NCBI GenBank assembly: GCA_977017575.1 | Contig: CDRNVI010000143.1 | Span: 310,001-374,000 of the forward strand | From: Paramoeba atlantica | Taxonomy: Eukaryota > Discosea | Direction of reading: 5' to 3' | DNA length: 64,000 nt | In this document: one piece after another, positions 37,001 to 48,387 of the stretch | How the letters are laid out: each line of letters begins with the position of its first letter | Position numbering within the stretch: position 1 is the first letter of the stretch | Translations under genes and position numbers: made by a program | The notes under the pieces: generated by a model | Database searches by the model: none | Seen by the model: the letters and a program-made list of their open reading frames with translations, nothing else | What the model was told of the DNA's origin: nothing

Positions 37001-37175
37001 TTGATGTATTTAATTTATTTTTTATTTTCTTTTTTTCACATTAATTTTTTGTAATTTCAATTTCTTAATTATGTCTCCATATTGAATGCAATTCCTTAAT
37101 TTATTTTCTGATTCTCTGATATTTTTAGAACTTATTTTTCAGATCTATGATATTTTTTAAGTTGGTTCAATCAAA
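31053..37175 (+). repeat. 193-bp AT-rich satellite array, about 32 copies
   Basis: The anchor CACATTAATTTTTTGTAATT recurs exactly every 193 bp: 31247, 31440, 31633 and so on to 37037 (31 starts, each predicted position matching). The first copy (31053-31246) is clearly diverged, and the last is cut after GTTGGTTCAATCAAA near 37173. Internal monomers look identical. The monomer has no CpG, about 80% A+T, and no open frame, since 193 is not a multiple of three. No higher-order periodicity is visible. Confidence 0.97.
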
Positions 37176-38398
37176 AATTTTTTTCTCTTTTTTAAATATT
37201 TAAAATTTCATTTTTTTAAAAAATATAAAAATCAAATTGAGAAAAATACTTTTTTTTTAACCAAATAAAGAAAATTAGTTTTGTTTTTGAAATTGATTTT
37301 AGTTTTTTGTTTGTTTTTGTTGGTTTTTGTTTAATTGCTTCATCTCACCTAAACTCATACACAAGAATCTATTATCTTCTTGAACAAAAAAAAAGAGAAA
37401 ATCTTTTGCCTTTCTTGTTGAAGTAATTTTATTGTAAAATTTAAAAGTTTTAGTTTATAAATACATTCTTTTTTATGAAACCTTTGAATGAAAAAAGTTA
37501 ACTCTCTGTTAAACTTTAATAAAGTAATATTATTGTTTTTATAAAAAATTGATTCTTGATAGTCCAGATGAAAAAGAATGGATGATAACTTTTACAAATA
37601 TGAGTTGTTTTTTTCAAATTAACTAACAGCAAAACAAAAAACTTTCCAAGACTTGAGGTAACCTGCTTTTTGGAGTAAAATCAAAGATGTGAAAATGCTC
37701 TACAAAGATTGAACCTTTTCAAATTGATAAAATTGTTAAGTATGTGTAAAAATGTGATGAAAACCAAGTTTCATTGACCCAAACCATCTCCAAAGATTGG
37801 ATTAATATCACTTTCTCAAAAGCAATCTCTTTTACCTGGATTTATTCCTTTGTTTAGAGTGAAAAACAACTTTTTCTTATTGATTCAGAGCCACTTGAGG
37901 CAGAGAAGTACAGTTTGTTTGAGGAAAAGCTGAAACAAAATACAAAAGAATTACAAGAAAAGATTGATGCTGCTCACTCTCAATTGATCATAAATATTAA
38001 TAAAACTGATTTTGATTGCAAAAAAGATACTGAAAAACTTAAAGTTGTTTTAATACATAATTGCCCCCATATATATTGTTTCTCTTGAAATGAATTCTAT
38101 ATCACTTTAATGCTTATAGTTGGTATTATTGAATGGAGTTTTTCAATTTTTGCAATTATCAAAACAATATCCTTTGTTTCAGACTTAAAGGTGATGTATA
38201 ATCTTTCAGTGAATGAGTGGTATTATGTAATATTATTTTCATCACCAAATATCAATAATAAGTTATTTTCTTATTGAATTGATAAAATTTTTATTCTAAA
38301 AGTGATTATAAGATGTTGATTTTTAGAGCTCAAAGATAATATCAAAGCTCTTCTTATCTTAAATAGTTATCTTGTTTAGTGTTGCAAACCTTCAAACT
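37176..38398. other. AT-rich flank of satellite, no intact gene
   Basis: Mostly A/T-rich sequence without CpG. A plus-strand patch at about 37880-38050 encodes EPLEAEKYSLFEEKLKQNTK then ELQEKIDAAHSQLIIN, a coiled-coil-like fragment bounded by stops. It looks like debris of a gene or transposon. Confidence 0.4.
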
Positions 38399-38683
38399 TT
38401 AACTTGTAATTTCACAAAGTAATTCATTTAAAGCATAATTTTTTCTAGTATGGGTTTTAAACACTGCCTTGGTAAGAATCATACAATCTTCAACAATCAC
38501 AATCTCTTTTATCATTGATTTAACACTTTGTATCCCTCTTAAGCAACCTGTAAATTCACCAATATTGTTAAAGCTAAGAGAAATGGTTTCAAACCCACCA
38601 CATATCTCTCTCTCTTCTCTGAAAACTGCAAAATCTGCACCCCCCAGATGAGGGCCTGTATATCTTAAATCATTATAAAACAT
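38399..38683 (-). CDS. Hypothetical protein (94 aa), uncertain
   Basis: An ATG-started frame of 94 codons on the minus strand with balanced composition (MFYNDLRYTGPHLGGADFAV, then EICGGFETISLSFNNIGEFT). No domain is recognised. It lies about 350 bp downstream of a LINE relic on the same strand and inside the CpG-free block, so it may be a leftover of a mobile element and not a host gene. Confidence 0.3.
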   Translation of the reverse strand: MFYNDLRYTGPHLGGADFAVFREEREICGGFETISLSFNNIGEFTGCLRGIQSVKSMIKEIVIVEDCMILTKAVFKTHTRKNYALNELLCEITS

Positions 38684-38999
38684 TTAAAAGCTTTTGAATT
38701 TAAAGCTTTTCTTCTCTTTAGGTCCTTTTTTGGTTTGAGTTCTTGGAGGCTAAAGAAGGATTTTATTCTTTCTCAAGATTTTTCTAACAATTTTCATAGT
38801 AAATTAAACTAATTTAGTTCCTTCTGCATACACTGTGAGCCACAAACTCAGCAAGACAACACTCACCACAGAGGTTTCTTGCCTGGTAAGATACTTTGAG
38901 ATAAGGCCACACACATTCTTAGTTTCTTACCAGTTAAGTACTTTCAGCAAAATACATTTCCTTCCTCTTGCTTGAAGAAAACCCTCAACCACAGAACAT

Positions 39000-40600
39000 T
39001 TTTCCAGTAGATGAGATTATGACTCCTTTTCTCAGTGGCAGAGGCAACAACTTGAATTTTGGTTTGAGAAGTGAGACAACTTGATTCTTATAGATAGCCC
39101 TTTTATTAGAAATTTAAGTAAATTCCTCTTAAGCTGAGGTCTAATTGCATGAGCCAAGTTGTACACCACATACTCAGCTCTTCTTTCCCCCACATACAAG
39201 TCTTTGATTTCAATTGAAATCATTTGAGATATATTGATATATACAACACAAGTGGTCTGGCCAAACACAACTTTGGAAGAAAGGCTTTGCTGCAATGAAA
39301 GCATCCTTTCACATGGCTTCAATGGAGAGAAAACTCTGATAGTCACTCCTCATTGGTGGACAAGAGGTGAAAAGAGCCCAGTTAAAAACAATAGGGTGAT
39401 GTAGTTGAGGATTTGAGTCTAAAGAGGATAGCATAAAGTAAGAACAGAGGTTTTAGTGTTGGCATAGGCACCCAGGGCTGAGCAAATGGATTTCCACATC
39501 AAAGAGGTGATAGATTTTAGGATCAACTTGAATCTCACTAAGTATTCCATACATGGAGTTAGATAGATATTGACCATCCTCACTCTTGAATAAAAATTCC
39601 CACCTCTCTTTTTAATTGCTGTTCCAACTTTCTTCATCTTTTGGACCACCTTCTCTCAATCTTTGAGAGAAGATAACCATTTATTCAATCTCACTCCCAG
39701 TTTCATCACCACAGTAATTGAGTCTTGCCATCTCAGACCAGGGGCCTACTGGTTTGTAAGACTCAGTTGAGAGGACAAAGCACTTATTAAAGTTCAGTTT
39801 AGTTCCAGTTGCTTCTTTATATTTCTTAAAGGTTGGAGTGAGAGAATTGATGGTTTCAGCTCTCTGAAGCACTATCCCCAAATCATCCATAAAGCCTGGC
39901 AGATCTTGGGGGTTGTGTTTCTTCTTCAGACTCACAAGGAGGATGTCAAACACAATCACAAACAATAGAGGGGAGATTGGGCATCCTTGTCTAACTCCTG
40001 TCCAGCTTTGGATTGATTCTTTGGTACCTCCCCTCTTGGATCCACTAATATTTAGCAGCCAGGTTACATATTCACAAAGGATTTTCTCAACAATATAGAT
40101 TGCTTGAGGGGGGCATTCAGACCTTTGAGAATATGAAGGAGTGCATCACAATTCACATAATTATATGCCTTGCAAAAGTCTGTTTGGAGAAGAGTCACAT
40201 CTTTTCCCTCTGCCAAAGCTTTGTAAAAAGAGTTATATACTGATTCTACTGCTTCATCAATTGATCTCCTGAAAATTCATAATCTCACCTGCTTGTTGAA
40301 TTAGTTCTACTCACATATCAAAGTACTTCTCTTGTGTTGCCTTATACAAAAAGAAGGGAATACCATCAGGTCCTGTGCTGGTGTTGTTGGTTCTCTGAAG
40401 TAGTTTATCAACTTTCTTCCTGTCCACATCATGTTTCTCAACTGGGGGGAAATGAGGTTGGTGGTCAGCAATCAGTTCATCAAGAGAATCTTTGTTATAT
40501 GGTCTTTCTGTGCTGAGAAGACCCTTCCAAAAATCCTTAATTGCTTTTTTAACCACATTATCATTATGAAAGATCACCCCATCCATGATTATATGTTGCT
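39000..40600 (-). pseudogene. LINE reverse transcriptase relic
   Basis: Minus-strand remnants in several frames, in the proper order of a non-LTR RT. They are an upstream helix (KAIKDFWKGLLSTE), motif NNTSTGPDGIPFFLYK (about 40370), motif A LLQTDFCKAYNYVNCDALL (about 40170), motif C GFMDDLGIVLQ (about 39885), a post-RT segment AIKKRGGNFYSRVRMVNIYL (about 39600) and a terminal zinc knuckle CCLCH (about 39035) followed by a HLLEKC match. It differs from the 24-27-kb LINE in every motif (GPDG, MDD versus VDD), so it is a different clade. Many stops and no CpG show it is old. Confidence 0.75.
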
Positions 40601-40689
40601 TTTAACAAAAAGATGAAGACCATCTTTGCTTCAAGTTAACAGCTCTGTCAGGTCTGTTTGAATGAGTGTATAGTGGTGTGGTTCTACAA

Positions 40690-41080
40690 ATTGACTTCTA
40701 GTTGAATGTTTGTTTAGAAAGAAACCATATTTTTTTGGAAATGAACATCATATAATTGGTTGAGGGGAGACTAGAGTGATATTTTTTCTTGAAATTGTCA
40801 AGGGAAAGTTCCATCCTCTTGAAATTCCTGAAATGGGCTTGTTCAAGTTTCAACCTCTATCAGGTTTTGGAGTGAAAACTGTTGGTTTAATGCTTTACAT
40901 GAGAGTGAGCTTAAGCTGCACTTGCAATCATAGTGTTTTTAGAATTGAAGTGACTTCAAATATTCCTTTTGAGCCTTCAAAAAAAAATCTGATGTTATAT
41001 CCATATGTTCACTCTTGTGGTCTCTTTTCTGATTTGTTTGTTTTTTGGTTGAATGAAGATGGTGAAGGTTGAAGAAATGG
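40690..41080 (+). pseudogene. piggyBac-like transposase relic (plus strand)
   Basis: The frame with VIFFLEIVKGKFHPLEIPEM and GVKTVGLMLYM matches the minus-strand transposase at 44.6-44.9 kb (VIFFLEIVEGKSHPPEMGL, AKTVGLMLRM). Upstream, around 40700-40770, stops break the part corresponding to WMFVQREPHPFGNEYHTIG. It is a second, older and inverted member of the family without visible ends. Confidence 0.65.
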
Positions 41081-43553
41081 AACAAAAAAGAAAAAGAAAA
41101 AGGAAAAAAAGTGTGTGTTTATTATTCTTTTGATGATTGGATTGTTTGATTTGAAAGAAAAGGTTATGCATAGAAGTTGAAGGTGATGATGTTGTGAAAG
41201 GGAAAAAAAGAACCTGTTTTGTCAATTGATCCAAACAGAAACTCTTTCACCAGAGACTCCCATTCCTGGATGTATTCTCAGTGATCTTGACTTGACACTG
41301 ATTGTTTGAAGAAACTCTGATTCAAATTCTTCTTCTTCTTCTTCTTCTTCATTGTCTGGGTCAATGCAACCTGATGTAAGCTCATGAAGAAAACACTGAT
41401 CACAGTAGTCTTCAGTGTCTTTGGCTGAACATTGGAAAACTTTTGAAAGTGAAAGGAATTGACCAGAGACACAACACTTGGTCCTCCCTCATTTCAACTT
41501 ATGGCAACATATAGCTTTTGAAATGTTCTCAAGTAATTGCATGAACCTGGTCCAGTGGTTTGCTCAATCTGACCAAACCCCTCCACCACCCAAAAGGAAA
41601 AGAGAAGAGGAAATCAACCTCCAAGCAGCAAAGAAGCAAATGCTGACACAACTCAATGAAATGATTGAGAATTGTAAGGACCTTGATGAACTCAAAAGAA
41701 AATTGGACAAACAAAAATGATCCAACTGTTATTGTTCATCATGAGCAAGATAACAGTTTCACTCTCCATTGGAGATCTGGAAAGAGATTTATTTTGAAAC
41801 TTTGCTCCCCTGCTCAAACCAAACAAGAGTCATCAGAAAACATGAGTCAACTTGCTTCCTCAACAAACAGTCATCATTTTGGGTCTGAGGTGTTGCATGG
41901 GTCAACTTGTTCTCCAGTGTGCACTCCAAGAGCCCATGTCACTCAAGGCTTCAGCATTGGCCAAAACACTGAGTATGCAATTGATAGGTCAACTTTGTAT
42001 AAGACATTTGTTAATGCATTGATGGGTCAACTTTCAATTTCAGTCTCAAACACCAGGCCACTCAAGTGGTGATGCTCTCACTGAACCTTATCTGGAATGG
42101 AGGAGGATGTTGAGTGCACACACCCATGCCAAAACCAAATGTAGGGCACAAAAGAGTCACCCAAAAGATTAATGCTTTATCTGAGCAAGACTTAGTTTGA
42201 ATAACTGATGAACAAACTCCTAAGAAGAGGGGTAAGGACAAGCAGAGATATTGGAGAGGAGACAAAGCAATAGACCTGAATTGAACAAATGGCTGATTCA
42301 TTTTGTAAACAAATGAGAAATCTTCTCTTGAATGAAATATTACCAGAATCAAAAATAGAAGCAAAGAATAATCAATTTTGAATTTCCAATTCTGTGTTCA
42401 CAAGTTCATCTTGCATGATCTGACATCTTTAAAGTAAATTAAAAACCAGAGGAGAAGAAGGCAAAGAAGAAGGAAGGGGTAAGACAAGAGTGGATGAGGG
42501 GCAAAATGGGGCACACAGAAGATGGACAAAAAGCACACACATCATCAGAAGGAATGCAATATCTCAAAAGATATCCTTGATCAAAGAATCTAAGCACTTT
42601 CTGCACATAAAAAGCACTCTTGTACCTCATCATTGTAGTCACCATGATCAAATTCATGCAACATGGTGTGGAAGACCAGCTTGTGGAATTAATGAAGGGA
42701 ATAGGGGGAAATGGAGAAAGAGAATTTAGGGCTTGAGAAAAAAATAAAAGAGAGAGAGAGACACATGAGAATGGAAAGGATGAGAAAGTGAAATTTGATT
42801 TAGGAGAAATCTTCAATCCTATCAACAAGAACAGAAGAAAATGATTCTCTAACACCAACTTTAGGAAATCCAAGGATCTTGAGAGGTGGACATTATCAAA
42901 TGAGGAGGTTCAAGGAGATTTCAAAGAAAGTGATGAAGAAATATGAACCCAAGAGGAGCAGACTAGTAATGCCAATCAGCTCAGTTGGCCAAAAGGATGA
43001 ATATTTCCCCCCTTGATAAGGGTCACTGAGATCCTCAGGGGATGCAAGGGGGGGTCTGAATATTGAGACCTTTTGTCAAGCCACCTTTTGGGCAGTTAAG
43101 AGGAAGCAGCCAAGAACCTATTTGAATGTTGAATTGGCCCAATTGGTTCAGATTGCAATCAGAAAGAAAAGAAGATGGAAGATTGAGATCAAGATAAATA
43201 AGGGGGGGGGTTTTGGAGTTGGCTTGAGAAACTCTACTTTAAAAGGGGAAGAGACCAAAACCAAGGATAATCAAGAGGGATAAACAATGGAAAAGAAGGC
43301 CAGAGAAAGTACTCAAGAAGTATGCAAAGGAACAGGACAAAGAGGAGACTTCACCAACAGCAGCATCTCCAGCCTTTTTGTACCAAAGAGAAAGATTGAT
43401 CTGAGATATGTGAACCACACAGCACAAAAACTGTGAGACTCTGGGAGAAATGTTTCACCATCTTCCAAAAGAAAAGAAAAAATTAGAAAAAAAGAAAAAA
43501 CCAGAAAAACCAGAAAAAAAACAAATAAAATTGTTAAACTCTCCAGAAAATCA
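41081..43553. other. Decayed sequence with short unidentified coding patches
   Basis: A plus-strand frame at about 41560-41720 encodes PPPPKRKREEEINLQAAKKQ then MLTQLNEMIENCKDLDELKR, a basic coiled-coil piece. An overlapping frame (41665-42072) includes VIVHHEQDNSFTLHWRSGKR and NTEYAIDRSTLYKTFVNALM. Frames at 42.4-43.4 kb are also broken. No family is recognised and no CpG is seen. These look like debris of one or more transposons. Confidence 0.35.
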
Positions 43554-43566
43554 GGTTCCTTCCAGG
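43554..43566 (+). repeat. Terminal inverted repeat, left
   Basis: GGTTCCTTCCAGG, the exact complement of 45981-45993. Confidence 0.85.
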
Positions 43567-43927
43567 CCAAAAGACTAATTAGGTCCCTATTTTTGACTCT
43601 TTTTTTGAAGCCACTGGTGGGTGGAGGGGAGATTTTTTTTGATAAACTTTTTAATAAAGATCTTTTAAACAAGAATATCAAGAAATATTTGTCCAAATAT
43701 TGTTTTTTGAAAAAAAAAATTGAGTCACCAAAAAAAAAAAAACATTATTTTTCAAAAGGACTAATTAGTCCTCAGTCATGTGTCTGCTCATATGGTCAGC
43801 AAAGCAACCTGAACAAAAAATGAGTGTTTGATCACAGGAGCAATAGGTTCGAACTTTCTTTGTACAATTTGTCCCATTTGCATCTACTCTTCTGGTACTC
43901 TTGTCTGGCTTCAGTCCAATTACCATT

Positions 43928-45826
43928 TCACCAAACTCCAGCAAAGTTGGGCTTGATCATCAGATGATGTTCTACATGAGTTGGGAGTGGTATTCGCAGG
44001 TTATAGCCTTCATCCAAGGGATGATTCTGAGAGAGTAGACCTTGGGCAACCTCAAAACGAAATTCTGCAAAGGAGAGCTCTTTGGCTTGAGGGAAAAAGT
44101 GCTGAAATATGAGGAAGGCATTGACTTCCACAACTACAAGAATGAAAGCAAACTGCCTGTGGACCCATTTTTTGGTCTTCCAGGAACTCTCCAAGGAGAG
44201 AGAACCTTGCCTCAGTTGGTTGTGATCATCCACATAATGCCTGGTTTGATAGTAAAAGTCAAGAGGCTGAGTATATCACAGGGAGAGTCTTTGGCCTTCA
44301 AGCTTGCGATTTCATGGGCAACCAGTGGGAAAAGAAGTTTCCCAGGTATTAATCATTATAGAAGAGTGATGAACATCTTGGAAAGCCTCCACATAGAATT
44401 TATAACCTCTCAGAGATCCTTTCTTCACTTTCACACATAACCAGGTTCCTTCTCCTTGAGGTGTGCAACAATCTCTTCCCCTGGAATTCCTTTGGGCCAA
44501 TATCGTTTTTTCTTTACAACTGAAGTACAATACAATCCCTTCTCAAAGAAGTTGAATACAACCTTCCAACACACAAAAACCACTATCCAAAGCAACTACT
44601 CAACCAGTCCCCCAAATTCCCTCAGTCATTCTAAGCATTAAACCAACAGTTTTCGCTCCAGAACCAGATGGAGGTTGAAACTTGGGCAGGCCCATTTCAG
44701 GAGGATGGGACTTTCCTTCCACAATTTCAAGAAAGAATATCACTCTAGTCTCCCCACAACCAATTGTATGATATTCATTTCCAAAAGGATGAGGTTCCCT
44801 TTGAACAAACATCCAACCAGGAGCCCATTTACAGAACCACACCACCATAGACTCATCCAGACAGACCTGCCAACTTGGAACAAAGATGGTCTTCATCTTC
44901 TCATTAAAAGCAGCAATCAGGGGTCGAATTTCCCACATACGGTCTGTGTAAGAGGGTTTTGCAGAGAGAGGTAAGGCAGTGTACCATGCAAGGAAGATCC
45001 AGCTGAATCCTTTGAAATTCGAAAAAAATCCCTTCTTTTATGTCCTGGGTAGAAAGACATAATCTGGCACAAGGCAATAAAATCAAGCATTTCAGCTTCA
45101 GTGAAGTTCAAAGAATGGTTAAACTCATTTTTGTTGCTTTCAGCACATCAGTTTTTAGAAAGGTTAGAGGCAGAACTTGGAGAAAAATATCGAGGGGAGT
45201 GGGGACATAAACAGCATCAAAGCGAATTCTTGTACAGGCCTTGAAGTCTTGTGCTCCTATCACAGCACGAGCATCAGTTGTTGAGGAAGACCACTCAGAA
45301 ACACAAAGGAAAGATCATTTTCAACGAGTTCTGCTGCATTGTCTTCCCCTTCCTCCTCAATATCAGAGCAAGATTCAGTATCTTCATCATCAGTATCAGA
45401 TGAGCCCAAAACAGGCACAAAGGTTGTTGATGCCTGGGATGAACCAGAACTTGATCCTCCTGAGCCAGAAGAGGATGATGAAGATGAAGATGGATGAGTT
45501 GAAGTCCCACAACCCTCTGAGACATCCGCTTCTCCAACAAACTTCAAATTTTCAGGGAGAGCCAGAAGGTAATCATTCTGGAAGACAGGAGAATGAAGCA
45601 AAACTACCATCTGAGATTTCCTGTCATAGTTCTGAAGTTCCACCCTTTTCACCCTGAGTGAAGAGAGAGATGCTCCTTGATATTGGTCACCAAAATGTTT
45701 CCTTAGAAGATGAGAAGGGCAAAGGTTCACAGCTTTGCAGAACCAAATAGTATCCTCCTTCAATTCTTCAATTCTTGGAGAAGTTGATCCAGAACTCATT
45801 TTTCTCACCACTGTAACTTTTTTCAT
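43928..45826 (-). pseudogene. piggyBac-type transposase (DDE_Tnp_1_7-like), broken
   Basis: Would catalyse cut-and-paste movement of the surrounding element. Frames in order on the minus strand are: an N-terminal part (45826-45260) with a serine-rich, then acidic, region (SSDTDDEDTESCSDIEEEGE); FTEAEMLDFIALCQIMSF (about 45100) and PYLSLQNPLTQTVCGKFDP; the core CLDESMVVWFCKWAPGWMFV then QREPHPFGNEYHTIGCGETR (about 44850-44730), holding a candidate catalytic Asp; YKFYVEAFQDVHHSSIMINT (about 44380); and DDHNQLRQGSLSLESSWKTK then KWVHRQFAFILVVVEVNAFL (about 44230-44110), with another candidate Asp. Frames change at least four times, so it is inactive. The DESM...APG...PHPFGNE and DDHN...W..R.FAF...EVNA patterns match PGBD-like proteins of protists and oomycetes. 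Confidence 0.75.
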
Positions 45827-45980
45827 TCAGACTTTCTGAGAAAGGCATTGTGATGAAAATCAAGAAAAAACCTCAAAGAAACACAAAAGAAAGTCAAAAA
45901 AAAAAAAAAGTTCAAAAATGTGCTTTATTTTGGCCAACAAACAGGAGCCTAATTAGGCCCAAAAAGACTAATTAGGCCCC

Positions 45981-45993
45981 CCTGGAAGGAACC
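45981..45993 (-). repeat. Terminal inverted repeat, right
   Basis: CCTGGAAGGAACC, the complement of the left end. It is preceded by two copies of CTAATTAGGCCC. Confidence 0.85.
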
Positions 45994-46320
45994 CGATATA
46001 ATATTGTTAACCAAAATAAACCTGATCAAATTGTGCAATATCTTGATGCAATAAATGAGGAAATATATAATATATTTGTTCTCATTCTCACTTCTAATCT
46101 AAGAGAAGGAAAGAAAAGATTGAAGAAGAGATAAAAAAAAATGAAAAAATTCACTATGTGAGAATTGAACCTGTTAGATGAATAGATGGTTCTTCCCCTT
46201 CTCCTTATTCTCCTGAGGTTTGAAAAAGAAGTTTTTCAATCCCCCTCCTTTGAAACAAAAATAGAAGACATTATTTGAAAAATAACTTTCTTCAAAAGAA
46301 CAATGAACCCCCAGAATTTT

Positions 46321-46368
46321 CATACTCTCTGGGTGCTAATTTGAAAATTTGTACCCAGAGAGAGTATA
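46321..46368 (+). repeat. 47-bp hairpin family, copy C
   Basis: CATACTCTCTGGGT, loop GCTAATTTGAAAATTTGT, then ACCCAGAGAGAGTATA. One extra AG in the right arm compared with the other copies. Confidence 0.85.
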
Positions 46369-46798
46369 AGTCTTCTTGCTTGAGGTCATTTGAGTTTTGC
46401 TTGTATTGCCACTGAACAAGGAAAGAACCAAAATAGTCACTTCTTCAAAAAAGATCAAAAGAAATGAGTTCTCTGTTCAAAAAAAAAATGTGAAAAAGGA
46501 GGTGAAAAGAAAAGATAAAGAAGATAAAAACTAGTAAGAAAAAGAAAGAAAAAAGAACCTTGTGTCCTTACCTCTCACAGCTTAATAGATGGTCTCCCTG
46601 ATCCAGTGTCCCTTCAAGGTAAAATGATTCCCATTTCTCTCAAAGTTTTTGTTTCTCAAAAGACAAAGGGAATGCCAAATCAAAGAAAGGTCCCAACATT
46701 GAACTGGGGTGAGTTATAAAATAATTAAAGAAATAATTGATATTCTCAAGGATCCACCAGGTCTAATCCTCTTAAATAACATCAAAGAAATAATAGTG
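46369..46798. other. Intergenic, no gene seen
   Basis: A-rich mixed sequence with no credible frame or RNA gene. Confidence 0.4.
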
Positions 46799-46890
46799 TT
46801 GTTTGAACAATATCAAAAGAACTATTTAACTTGTTCATATATAAAACTCCTTCCAATCCATTCAATTTGTTTTGCCTTTCTCAATCTTGG
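46799..46890 (+). repeat. Dispersed ~95-bp repeat, copy 1
   Basis: Shares TTGTTTGAACAA, ATCAAAAG, CTTTTTAA/CTATTTAAC, TTGTTCAT, ATAAAACTCC, CCTTCAATTG-type and TTTCTTG blocks with 47877-47970 in the same order and orientation. Confidence 0.6.
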
Positions 46891-46899
46891 ATATTAATC

Positions 46900-47140
46900 A
46901 CAAGCACAAAGTGGAGACATTATCATCACAACAAGACACTCCCTCAACAGGTATTCAACAAAACCAAATAACCCATAACCCAAATATCCAACCAAGAAAC
47001 AACCACCTCTAAAAACCACCAACAAATAACAAACAACAAAACAATAAAACAACAATCCCCCCACAAACAATGCACAATACTCCAGGAACAACAAAACACA
47101 AAATAAAGAAGGGGGGAAAACCTGGTGTGATAACAAGGAC
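46900..47140 (+). repeat. AAC-family repeat, copy 3
   Basis: AAC/CAACAAATAAC-rich sequence ending AACAAAACACAAAATAAAG then GGGGGGAAAACCTGG, as at 14.9 and 15.55 kb. The minus-strand V/L/F frames across it are artefacts. Confidence 0.5.
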
Positions 47141-47289
47141 AAAACAATAGTGGTGACAACAACTTGCACAGCAGAAAGTGCCTTTGGTGAGAAGGTGGAA
47201 AATCAGAAAGGTGCCAAGTGTATTTTTCTACCCCATCATGAATTCTCCATTATTGTTTGTGTTAAAAACCACCCACTTCCACTCCCTTC

Positions 47290-47720
47290 ATTCAAAAAGA
47301 AAGTCAATCAAAAAATTCAAAATAAAAAACAAAAGGAAAGGGGAAGGAGGAAAGGGAAAAAAAGAAAAAGAAGGAAAAGAGGGGGAAAAACAAAAGAGAT
47401 AAGAAGAAAAAAGGTAAAAAAGGGAGAAAAAGGGGAAAGATAAGAAAGAAACAGGAAGAAAAGAAGAAAAAACCTCTGATTGAAAGCAGATCAATCAAAG
47501 AAAAGAACCCTTTTCAATGTAATTCCACTCTTTTCTGATAAGAATGGAAAATGTGGAACACTTTTGTCTCTGTTCTAAAATAAAAGATTAAACAAAAGAA
47601 AAGGAAGGAAGAAAAAAAAAGAAAGAAAAAAAAAAGAGAAAAAACAAAGAAAAAAGAGAAGAAAAAAAAGAAAGAAAAAAAACAAGAAAAAAGAAGAAAA
47701 AAAAAGAAAAAAAAGAACCT
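47290..47720 (+). repeat. Purine tracts with spacer
   Basis: A/G tracts (47320-47470 and 47590-47715) separated by about 100 bp that include TTTCAATGTAATTCCACTC, resembling the spacers at 20.1 and 20.4 kb. Confidence 0.6.
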
Positions 47721-47876
47721 TGTCTGGTGGGATCTCAAGTCTCCCTGACTCCCTAACTCCTCAACTCCTCTCTCTCTCTCTCTTTCTCTCTCTCAGCGAG
47801 AATTGAATCATCTTCTGGGATATTCCAATTCTTTGAGGGTCCCAAATCGCTGAAAAATGTCAAAGAAGAAAAAAGA

Positions 47877-47970
47877 GTTGTTTGAACAAATCAAAAGGAC
47901 TTTTTAATTTGTTCATAAAACTCCAAAAACATCACCACAAAATCCCTTCAATTGTTCTGTCTTTCTTGTT
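47877..47970 (+). repeat. Dispersed ~95-bp repeat, copy 2
   Basis: See the copy at 46799-46890. The two are about 1.08 kb apart in direct orientation. Confidence 0.6.
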
Positions 47971-48224
47971 TTTTGATTATATTGTCATCTAACAGAAAAA
48001 GAAAAAAAGAAAAGAAAGAAAAATTAGTTTTCCAATTAAAAAAAAACAAAGAAAAACAAAGAAAAGAAAAAAAACACATCACAAAACACCCAACAAAAGA
48101 AAGGTTTTTGATCTTAAGAAAAAGAGAACGAAAAAAGAAAGAAAAAGAAAAAGAAAAAAGAAAAAATACAGTTGAACAAGATTCATGAGTTGAGTGGTCA
48201 TGTGAATGAATTCTTACTGAAATA

Positions 48225-48351
48225 CCTACAAAGAGAAAAGAAAGAAAGAAAAAAGAAAGAAAAAAGAAAGAAAGAAGAGGGAAAGAAAGAAAGAAAGAGA
48301 GGAGAGGGAAAGAAAAGAAATAAAAAAAAAATATTATGAAAGGGAGAGAGA

Positions 48352-48387
<36 letters not shown>

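Larger units (their letters stand above)
43554..45993 (-). mobile_element. piggyBac-like DNA transposon
   Basis: About 2.44 kb bounded by perfect 13-bp terminal inverted repeats, GGTTCCTTCCAGG at 43554-43566 and CCTGGAAGGAACC at 45981-45993. Subterminal palindromic motifs of the form GACTAATTAGG/GCCTAATTAGG occur near both ends (43571, 43758-43771, 45952, 45968), as expected of transposase-binding sites. The minus-strand transposase fills the centre. I see no clean target-site duplication next to the repeats; TTAA occurs some 18-23 bp outside each end, which may be chance. Confidence 0.75.

Noticed and set aside
31053..37175. Regularly spaced repeats as a possible CRISPR array
   Set aside because: The whole 193-bp unit repeats with no variable spacers; it is a satellite in eukaryotic DNA.
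43520..46010. TTAA target duplication for the piggyBac-like element
   Set aside because: TTAA occurs 18-23 bp outside both ends but at unequal distance and with unrelated sequence between, so it cannot be claimed.
46145..46200. Possible tRNA relic (GTGAGAATTGAACCTG...)
   Set aside because: Only a T-arm-like motif is visible; no anticodon or acceptor pairing can be drawn.
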